The position numbers and the translations under genes are program-made. Below, piece by piece: positions 55,233 through 64,000 of a stretch of 64,000 bases of DNA. Position 1 is the stretch's first letter; each line of letters starts with the position of its first letter. The notes below the pieces were generated by a model. That model saw only the letters and a program-made list of their open reading frames with translations. It did no database searches and was not told the DNA's origin. Source of the DNA: Calvatia gigantea. Its lineage: Eukaryota > Basidiomycota > Agaricomycetes > Agaricales > Lycoperdaceae. The stretch lies in assembly GCA_025093985.1 (NCBI GenBank), contig JACAAK010000005.1:248001-312000 (forward strand). The letters run 5' to 3'.

Positions 55233-56786
55233 ATGAAAAGGAGCACTGAGCTTAAAATTTCGCCACCGGAAAACGGATATTTCAGGGGTGTCAATCCATT
55301 CGCTAACTCCACATCTCTGGGGGAACGGGGTTCCCAATCCAGCGGCTTCCACAATATTGACGACCTTGGAAATTCCAACTCTTCTCCGCCGGAGTGGCAC
55401 ATATCCTTCCTACCAAGGAAGGGGTGATATCATGTTCGCGGGTGATCCTCAGGCAACCCTGTCAGCAGCCCCGACCTTTCCCCCTCTGGAGACCTATGGG
55501 AGCAACACCACTACCTTTGCTGGCCGTCTCAATGGTATCGTTAGCTTCAACTCTTTGGGATTCCTGCGCTGACCAACCGCCTTGAAGAAGATAGGCAACG
55601 TGATGAAACTCAGGAGAATCATGGAGGCACAGGACCAGAACCCCCGGATGGGCCACCCCCCTACAGTACGCCCTACGACATGGACGGAGAGGATTTCATT
55701 GAATTCGAAATCAAGAGAACACTCCGGCAACTGACAGGGATACCACGTCTCGTCTATGTCCACTTATTGTTGCTGCGACTTCCGTATTTTTACTACCTGC
55801 GGTTTGCCATGGTATTCTGGGGAGCCTATATGCCGGAGCTTATGGAAATGGCATTACTAGGGGTTTCCGCCAACTCCAGGGCGCTACGATATCAGGTTCG
55901 GCGCTATTGCTTTGTCATGCCCATGGAGGAGCTACCTGCAGGGTATCTACGATTGATGGAATGGGGGGATTTTATCGATTCCCTAAAGGAAGAGTGGAAA
56001 ACCCTCAACATCGTTTCTGTATTACTTGTTGGGTGCGAATCACTACCGTTATGCCGAATGACAATTCTAATGTGGTTTTTACCAGAGCAATCGTGACCAT
56101 GTTGCAAAGCAATCGTGTGTCTCAGGATCCAGTGACGCAATACCTGGCCTTTTGCTCGTTAATATGCACAGTGACCAGTTTACTTCATGGTTGTATATTG
56201 GTTATTCGATCTTCGAGGATGCAAAAAGGGTACAAAGCTGTTGAATGGGCTTGGGTACGTGGAGCGCTGCTCGATCTTCCTTTGTCTGACGCAACATATC
56301 AGGAGGCACAAAGGCGACTGACTGCCTTTTGGAATGTCTGGGTAATGCTCTCGCTGCCACTTTTTTGGCTGGTTTGGTATGCTCCATCCTATACAACTCA
56401 GGCGACTAGATATTGATAACTTGAAAAAATCCAGGTCGATTGCCACGTTCACCACTTGTGTCATGACGTTTATGTGGCGATCGCGCATCAGCCCTCCGGA
56501 GAATTTCTCAATCTCTCCTTCTGCAGAACTCGGTGCGCGAATCTGCATCGCCGTTGTTCTTGGGATGGCGGGGGTGTATACGCTCCTCATATTCAAAACC
56601 TTCGGACGTTACGGAATGGCGATGGATCGGAAATGGGCTGTGCAGAGGTTGAAATGTAGGAGACAACAGATGGAATGGTCCTTTGTGACCGGGCGTGCAG
56701 CGCAATTAGGCGATGCTGGGGAGGATTCGAAGAGTAATCTACAGGCTCAGGTCTCGGTACATAGTGTGTCGGAGAAGATGGTATGA
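55233..56786 (+). CDS. M1: multi-span membrane protein of unknown function
   Basis: Exons 55233-55534, 55591-56032, 56086-56254, 56303-56376 and 56435-56786. A disordered Pro/Ser/Asn-rich N-terminus ending PPPYSTP precedes a conserved body: LPYFYYLRF hydrophobic span, ELPAGYLRLMEWGDFIDSLK, EEWKTLNIVSVLLVGAIVTM, SQDPVTQYLAFCSLICTVTS (membrane), YKAVEWAW, FWNVWVMLSLPLFWLVW (membrane), and ICIAVVLGMAGVYTLLIF (membrane). I know this architecture as a common uncharacterised Agaricomycete family. Introns 2-5 are clean GT-AG. In exon 1 the start frame (GFHNIDDLG, PPEWHIS) and the later frame (GDPQATLSAAP) differ by one base and no intron bridges them; M2 has the same oddity, so the 5' structure is unresolved. 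Confidence 0.6.
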
Positions 56787-57888
56787 ATTGCGAGTCGGAC
56801 CTGCCATATAGTTTAGAAAATTAGTGCCCCTTCCCCTTACTCTCATTGTTTCTGCGTTTTGGTGGATTAGCGGCCAGTAGATCACAAAGTAAACCTGTTC
56901 TTCTCCAAACCACATCGCAGTGATGGAGCCAAAAATAGAATGAGGGTGTGTTTTTTTTTCGCGCTACTTCCCGGCGCAGTGCTAAAGGCGTCTGGGTTTA
57001 CTGTCAAAGCTACCTCATGCGTCACGGAAGACATCGAAGCGGTTATACCACAGTCCACATGACCATCACATTTGATTGACATTCGGGCGTTTACTATAGC
57101 TCAAGCGCGAAACCTAGGAGGTTCATGCAAACTGCCAAATGATCCAAAGGGGCAGTTGATCGCGACATACAAGCAATGCAACCCAATGAGGCAGCAAACC
57201 ACTTTTGTTTCCATTTTCGTTCCACTCATCCGTTTTTTTTTTGGTAATTAATTGATTATTACAGTTGAGTGGGCGTCAGCACATATCTAAGCTCCGAGCC
57301 CAGCGCTCATCTTCCCAAAATACAGTCTTCTCGCTCCACTTCCTCGAGCGACCTGCCGGTTATGGTTTGGAATTCAGTGGCCCTACTATGCCCTCGTCTT
57401 GTTCCCACTAATATTAATATCGCTGTGTCGGCGAGTCAATGTGACACCAGTTGCATCGATATCATATCAAGTCCAAAAAGTGTATTCTTCAATACGACGC
57501 ACTTTAATCTGACTGATCACATCTGGTCATCTGTATCTAACACTGCTGCGGTCCATCGGTCATTGGGGCTTGTTGGGGCCCGAAGATGACATATACGAGG
57601 TGAGAGACAAAGGTACACGTCCGACAGTCTATAGATCGTTGCACTCATCTGACCGTCAGAATTATTCTGGTCTCAAAGCAGTTGATCCCATCGGTCTCAA
57701 CCCGAACATTTGGACACACCTGCGTCGTACATGGTCCTACCAAACTGTGCCGACCACCTAATACAACATGTGCCGGACTGAATGCTTACTGGTGCACTGT
57801 CCATCAGAATATATAGCTGTGAACATGGCACGGTGACAGAACCCCAACTCCTTCTCCTCACAAATCTGGCTTCCTTTTCTTTGTGAAC
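56787..57888. other. intergenic between M1 and M2
   Basis: Upstream sequences of M1 and M2 share AATATATAGCTGTGA-like sequence near 55150 and 57810. No gene supported. Confidence 0.35.
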
Positions 57889-59571
57889 ATGCGAAGCCGC
57901 AATGCCAGCACAAATGCCTCACAATCAGAAAACCCCAGTAGACCTTTCCAGGGCGTCAATTCGTTTACTACCACCATATCTCAGAGCAGCCGGCGTCGCC
58001 AGTACAGCGGTTTTCAGAGCATCGACGATGTAGGAACTCCAACTAACCCCCCGCCGGAGCAACACATTTCCTCCACACCAGGGAAGGAGTAATGTCTCGT
58101 TACCAGGTAATCCTCAAGCAGCTGCACCAGCCGCTCCAACCTCCAACGGTCCTGGGGGTCACACCACGACTGTCATTCCGGAGTATGGTCACGGGCGCCC
58201 CGCCGGTATTTTTGGCATTTACCTTACCAAAACCCCTCCATTAACTAGCCTGCTCTGCAATAGACGAAAAACGTGCCAAAAATCAGGAAAATCAGGGAAG
58301 CGAGACAACGCACCAACATGATACACAACACGCCGATGCCGTGAAGCCACCGCCCAATGTCCCGAGGACTTCAGGAAACGAGACCTCGTCAGAACTTTCG
58401 CGACAGAGACATTACCCCGCCTTATCTACCTCCACTTGCTTTTACGCCTTCCGTACCTTTACTTCTCGCGGGTTGACAAGATTTTCTGGGGAGCAGAGCT
58501 GTCGATGGCGGAGATTAAGGAGATGGCTTTACAGGATGGCTCTGCCTGACATTTTGGCAGTGAAGCATGAGGTTGGGCACCGCCTCTTCAGTGAGACGAC
58601 AGAAGGGCTACCTCCTGCGTACCTGCGATTGAAGACCAGATGGGAAGAGCTGATTGGCGCCCTTATGGAAGAATGGAAGACCCTCAATATCATTTCTGTG
58701 TTGCTTCTTGGGTGAGTGCCGTTATCAACCAACTGGATGGGACGCCTCAGGCAGATAATGGCAGAGCAATTATGACGATATTCCAAATCGACGGCGCGTC
58801 TCAAGATCCGATAACACGATATCTGGCTTTCTGCTCGTTGATATGTGCATTGATGAGCTTACTCCATGGCTGCATGTTCATTGTTCGTTTCTCAACGATG
58901 CGCAAGGGGTACAGGGCCGCCGAGTGGGCTTTGGTACGTATCGTTTCACTCAACCTACCGTAAGCTCTCTCATGCAGCATGTCAGGAAGCACAAAAGTAT
59001 CTGAATGCCTTTTGGAACGTCTGGATAATGCTCTCGATGCCACTCCTTTGGCTCACTTGGTAGGCCTTGGACCTTTGAATATATTGGTCGGACATTGATA
59101 CCTCGGATTTAGGTCAATCATAGCGTTCATCATTTGTATTATGATGTTTATGTGGCGATCACGCGCCAGGCTCCCTAAAGACTTCGTTTTCTCTGCTTCT
59201 CCTTCCACAGAAGTTAGTGCAAAAATCTTGATTTCTGTCATTCTAGGGATGGAGTAGTGTATACGCTCCTCATAATTAAAACCCTCAGGCGATACGGCAC
59301 CAGGATGGATGTGGCATGGAAAGAGCGAATTGATAAGTATATCGAGGGTCTTAGGAAAGAAGCATCGTCTTCGGCAGCACAGGAGTACGTCCCGGGAGTT
59401 CGTACAGAAGAGCCATTGCCGATTTCCTCGGGGCAGCCTGCTGTGGCAATTTCCGGCCCAGTAGCTGGGCAGACACCAATCTTGGGTGTCCTCACAGAGG
59501 ATTCATGGAGTGATTTGGGGGGTACCCGGACAGAGGCCTCGGTGCAGACTACATCCGAGAGGTTGCGGTAG
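57889..59571 (+). pseudogene. M2: decayed tandem paralog of M1
   Basis: Collinear with M1: start MRSRNASTNASQ, FQGVNSF, GFQSIDDVG, LPRLIYLHLLLRLPYLYF, LPPAYLRLKTRWEELIGALM, AIMTIFQIDGASQDPITRYL, FWNVWIMLSMPLLWLTW, VYTLLIIKTLRRYG. Breaks: frame change before LPRLIYL, a stop after MALQDGSA (about 58549), and a frame change at GME/VYTLLI (about 59254). Several independent defects, so a pseudogene. Confidence 0.65.
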
Positions 59572-59905
59572 AAGGCATGATGGCGAGGTGGTACAGAATA
59601 CCGGGGGGATCTGTCCGCACAATTTACACGTTCTGTGCCCCGTCCTCCACAACCAAGTCGCCCACTGTATCACTCTTACTTTCCCAGCTCTCATTTTGTT
59701 TTCATTATGCTGGTGCCCTGGATTTGGTGGCCTAGGTATTACGTATTTACCTACCATTCCCTTTCTTTTTCAACCATGCTTTGTGAAACTTTTTTCACAC
59801 GAGTATGGTATTCCGGTGCTCATAATGTAGATTGAGCCAAAGATACCACGAAAAATAGGTATTCTGAGTCTCGAATATATCCACCCACGAAACAACAAGT
59901 GAACC
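59572..59905. other. intergenic 3' ends
   Basis: Convergent end of M2 and the VPS9-type gene. Nothing else recognised. Confidence 0.3.
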
Positions 59906-62900
59906 TCACGCTTCAAATCCACCACGAGCCCTAATACCCTCAACCAACCGCCTATACTCCCTCAGCAACTCTGCAACCTCCGATATCCTCAACTCCTCCA
60001 CATTACATTCCATGAACCTCTGGTTTGGGGCTGGTAATCGGTTCCCTTGAGCCGGTGGCAACAGCAGGAATGGTGATGGTGATGGTGAGGGCATTCGTGC
60101 CACAAGCAACGGGGATGGCGGTCTTGAAGGCGAAAGTGAAGGCGAAGGTGCACGGGAAGACGCAGGCGAACCACCGCCATATCTTGTATGCATCGAACCT
60201 GTTCCACCTGCACCTGGAGGGACGGGTAGAGGCGCTGCGATGGGTGGTTGAAGTAACGATGAGCGTCGTGAAGTTGGTGGCGAGCCCTATAACGGAGCCA
60301 TACCACATGAATTAAACGATTTCACGGACGAGCACAGGTAGAAGAACAAAGACGTACTTTGAGTCCACCAGCCAGCGCACTCACAGACGCCAATCGATCC
60401 GACAAACTCTTTCTCGGCCCACTTAACGCCTTCATAACAGATACAGATGCATTTTTCCCTCCTTTATTCTTCGCCGACGCTGCTTTAGCCTTGGCTCTGA
60501 TCTTCTTCTGCTTCCGCTCACGGTCTCTTTTCTTACTATCACTAAGCATGCTTTCAAAACTCCGGATACTTCTCGCGTCCCCCGCAAACGAGTTGGTACT
60601 TGACGCCGCAACGCCTTCCGCAAGTGATATACCGGGTATATCAACTCCCCTTCGTTCTTCCTCTTGGCTTTCACCTTCTTCACTCCCACTCCACTCACAC
60701 CCTCACCATCGTCCTCCTCTTCTCCCTATTCCTCTCCCTCTTCCTCCTCCTCATCAGTGCTCTCGTCGCTCCCGTCCCCACTTTCCTCCTCCTCACTCTC
60801 ACTCTCGCTCTCGCTCTCGGCAGGCAACCCCACGCAAAGAACCCCTCGCAGACCTCCCGGACCTTCCCGACCTAACACTCCCCGACCTCGATACAGTCAC
60901 AAGTTGCTGCCCTACCTCTTCTTCTCCCCTCGGCGCACTCCCACGTGCAAGAGGCAAAGACGCAGCTATACTCGCCAAAGTCGAGAACCCCCCAGTCTCA
61001 CGCCGCATAATCTGTCCCAAACCCGGCCTCGTCCCCGTGGACGTTTGCTGCTGCACACCTCCAACGTTGGCACCGGCATTTAGGACCAGCAACAGCGGAG
61101 ATTTCATGTGTAGCACCAGCTAGTATAACCTCCCGCGTCTGTTGTTGTTGTTGTTGTTGTTGCTGTTGCTGGGTGTTGTTGTTGTTGTTATTGTTATTCG
61201 GGAGCAAAGACCTTAAGATTCCAAATGATGAATCTACGACCCCTGATATAACTTTATTCGCGGACCCGGCGATCGCGTCGACTCGCTGTTCGACTTTCCC
61301 ACGTAACGCACCAGGGAGGGTATCTATACCCGCTAATAACGGTGCACCACCAACACCACCGCTACTGGATTTAGGCGTAAGTTGTTGAACCTGGGTCGTT
61401 GGCGTTGTAGGCGTCGAAGAAGGCGTCGTTCGGGGTATAATAGGTGTCAACTCCGCCGCACTGAAAAGGCATACAACACGTCGTCAAACAAGACTCCACA
61501 CCGAACACAGAACAAAAAAAAACTTACCTGACAGAACCCGTACTCAACCCTAACCCCTCCAAATCAACATTCTCCAAAAACTCAGCAACAGCCAACACAT
61601 TAATCAAACAAAACGCTTCTTCCCCTGCCTGCGCCTGCGCCTGCCCCGGTGCATGTGAAGCAGAATGACGACACCGGAACCGTTGGGTATAACGCAGATT
61701 CGATACAAGCCGTGGAGGGTTAGATTTGGCAACTGAGAAGATGATCATAGGGAGGAGGACGTCTGAGGATACGGGGGTTGGCGTTGTGGTGCGTGATGGA
61801 GGCAGTGGTGGTGGTGGTGGTGGGAGAGAACCGGAGTGAGTTTGAGGAGAGGAAGGGAGGACTTTTGTCTCCGCCAGTGAAAGCGGGGACAGCTCAAGCT
61901 GCTGCTGCTGCTGTTGCTGAGGTGCAGATGAAGTGCTTTCTTGAGAAAGTGGTGTTGGCGGTACAATATCAATCGTTCTCAGGTGAGTATCTGCATCCTC
62001 CTTTTCTGATAATACGCGGGGACGAGCTGTTTTCTGACCTTGTTGTTGCTGCTGCTGTTGTTGTTCGCGAAGAGCTTTAGATTCTTCGGGAGACATCAGT
62101 CGGATAGGCGGGAGCCTCGATAAGCCATCTAGGTCATTTTTGAGTATATACAAAGAGATATTAGGACTATGGATACGAACCGACTACGAGTTGGTGTGCA
62201 TCAACCAAAATTCGAGCTTTATCTCTCGGAGCGCGGGCCATATCCAACTCACACAGCTCTTCAAGCAAAATCAGGACAAAAAAAAGGCTCAAGGAAAAAG
62301 AAAAACTGACTTGCGCCACACGCTCTAACAACCTTATCAACTTCCCTCCCAGCCTCCCCAACTTCAATATCCAAGATGTTCAAGTGTGAGATCAAGCATA
62401 TTCAGCGCCGCCACTCTATTCGCCAACGCCTCATCATGCGACGCGTCGTCCTGTGCATTGGCTGCATGAACAAGCCTTACCCACCACCAAAGACATGAGT
62501 ATATGCGGTAACCAAAGTAGAGAGAAAGGAAGGGGAGAGCGTAACACACCGATCATAAAACGCAGAACATATGGTCCTTTCCACAACTTCCATAATCTCA
62601 TATATCCTCGCCTCAACCAATCCATTGTCCTCCTTCACCTCTTTCTCTTTCTCTGTATCAGGATCCGTGATATCACCAGACGATTCCTTCGAATTCGGGT
62701 ATTTCCCCAACTCGATTCGTAAATCTTCTTCTAAGAGGGTATAAAACTCTTGTCCCAACCACTCCGCGATCTCATCGGGAGTTTCCTCGTTAGGATTAAC
62801 AACCCACTCCTTCTCCTTCTCTTTATCCCTCCCTGACTCCGCGTCGCGTTGGGTTCCGGTTCTAATAACCTTCGGAGCACGAACGAAAGGAAGCCAATTA

Positions 62901-64000
62901 TCACAAACTTCCACGACGCGCTGTACGACCCACGCAGGCATCTCCCGCTCCCTATCCCTCATCTGCATCGCACCACCAGTGCCCGTCATCAACATCAACG
63001 CTTCCCGAATATCACCCTTAACACCCTTATTCATCTGTTTCCCAACATCCTTCCGTATAATCTTCTTATCAATGATAATAGCCGATACCTCAATAACGGT
63101 ATTATGCGAGTCAGCTGTAGCACCGGGAGGATCTAGACTGCGTATTGAGCTTGATGGAGAGCTAGTCTGTGCCGGTGCAGGTGCAGGTGCAGGTATAGGT
63201 ATAGGTATCGGTGTAGGTGTAGGTGTAGGTGCAGATGTAGGCGGCGTTGGGGTAGAAGGTCTATTTCCAAAAAGGGACGCGAATGGGTTCGGGATACGTG
63301 ATGAAGACGTTGAGGACGACGATGAGGTGGTGGTAATGGTGGGGGGTATCGAAGTTGCGGATACATTCGAGGGAGTGGTGGTCGTGGTGGTGGTGCTTGA
63401 GCGTAGAGAGCCTGGACGGGGGGGGAGAGGCGGTTTGGCGGTTGTTGGTGCGCGTGGGGGGAGGGGTAATGTTGTTGTCGTTGTTGAGCTAGTACCCGGT
63501 TCGATCTTGATGGAAGGGTAAGATGATGATGATGATGATGAGGGAGGCCATGGTGGGAGCTTGCGGAATGTTGAGGTGCGCGTTTGTGGGTCGAGCAGAC
63601 CGTGGAAGAGTTGAGAGGACGGGTGGATAGTTGAATAGAATGTTATTTGGTTTCTGTCCTTCGTATGTGTGAGTGAGTGGTAGAAAAGACGGGTAGCAGG
63701 GTTTGAGAGTGTTTGCGTACCGATGGAGAGTACCTCGAAGCCCAGAGAGTGTAATAACCGGTACTGGTAGATCCTTCCGCGTCGAATCGTCATACAGAGC
63801 AATATGGTCTTTCAAAAACTCAGGCGTAAATTTATCATGCGACGAAATCTGCTCAGCAGGCAACAACAGCGTCGCCTACACCAAACGTTTTAATCCTCAG
63901 CAAATCCATTCAATCCCACGAGAGATAAACATAACTGCCATTCGCACCTTTCCACTACCACCCGTAACCGCAGACCAAATCTCCGCCCACAACTCCCCCG
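59906..64000 (-). CDS. VPS9: VPS9-domain protein, Rab5-type GTPase exchange factor (5' end beyond window)
   Basis: Runs off the right edge. Exons include >63948, 63721-63875, 62550-63653, 62311-62475, 62181-62258, 61528-62128, 61130-61460, from 61050 down, and 59906-60286. It should activate Rab5-like GTPases in endosomal/vacuolar transport. Order: a long Ser/Thr/Pro-rich region; a helical bundle (IYEIMEVVERTICSAFYD, HDEALANRVAALNMLDLTLE); ARAPRDKARILVDAHQLVVD; LSRLPPIRLMSPEE; poly-Gln; and the VPS9 core SSDVLLPMIIFSVAKSNPPR, LVSNLRYTQRFR, GEEAFCLINVLAVAEFLENV. After it come Asn8 and Gln runs, an acidic/basic stretch and a Ser/Pro tail ending RRLVEGIRARGGFEA. One extra base at about 62373 (after TLEHLG) breaks the helical bundle, and the GA-rich 60.55-60.85 kb part does not join in one frame. 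Possibly sequence errors. Confidence 0.8.

Noticed and set aside
57269..57589. Plus-strand frame of 106 codons between M1 and M2
   Set aside because: No similarity to the M proteins, no hydrophobic pattern and no splice support.
59503..59757. Minus-strand frame downstream of the VPS9-type gene
   Set aside because: Lies beyond the stop at 59906 and overlaps the end of M2 with no supporting features.
60664..61083. Plus-strand Ser/Pro-rich frames over the VPS9-type gene
   Set aside because: They are complements of the acidic GA-rich and Ser/Arg-rich part of the minus-strand gene; low-complexity shadows.

Overview
The window reads as nuclear DNA of an Agaricomycete-type basidiomycete fungus. 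Genes on both strands are cut by many short GT-AG introns (mostly 45-80 bases). The recognisable families fit that group: F-box-like/leucine-rich proteins in many paralogs, a cytochrome P450, a wax-synthase-type acyltransferase, type-B carboxylesterases, an APN2 DNA-repair nuclease and a VPS9-domain protein with glutamine and asparagine runs. All exon joins were made by hand from splice signals, reading frame and paralog comparison; no transcript or database search was available.

Left part (1-10.6 kb): a decayed F-box-like fragment, a 12-exon cytochrome P450 with two frame breaks, a second disrupted F-box-like gene, an intact DUF7137-type membrane protein and an intact APN2-type AP endonuclease with two PCNA-binding motifs.

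Middle part (11-41 kb): a repeated cassette of tiny secreted cysteine-rich proteins. In plus-strand order the units contain family A, family B, family C, a conserved non-resolved block D, family E and a nucleoside hydrolase (NH), all transcribed on the minus strand. Unit I covers about 11.5-22.0 kb, unit II 22.1-27.0 kb, unit III 29.9-34.9 kb, and unit IV is a relic at 40.3-41.3 kb. A related gene G1 lies at 11.1 kb. A knottin-like gene F lies on the plus strand at 15.4 kb in a segment found only in unit I. Intact coding copies are A1, A3, B2, B3, C1, F, E4, E5 and NH3; B1 is intact if a GC splice donor works, and G1 is a diverged candidate. The others have lost start codons, frames or exons. 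Families A, B, C, F and G share an intron that splits the first mature cysteine codon after its T, and B, G and F need micro-exons of 4 or 7 bases to keep frame. This is the most interesting content of the window.

Interleaved with and following the cassettes (27.7-46.6 kb) are four paralogs of an F-box-like leucine-rich gene (L1-L4, minus strand), a divergently oriented relative K1 with a truncated relic beside L1, a MITE-like element with 24-base terminal inverted repeats, and a wax-synthase-type gene.

Right part (47-64 kb): two tandem type-B carboxylesterases (CE1 decayed, CE2 intact), a tandem pair of multi-span membrane proteins of unknown function (M1, and M2 decayed), and most of a VPS9-domain Rab5 exchange-factor gene that runs off the right edge. 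Single-base frame breaks in otherwise well-conserved genes (VPS9, wax synthase) mean that some disruptions could be assembly errors; others, shared between paralogs or combined with lost starts and exons, look like true decay.
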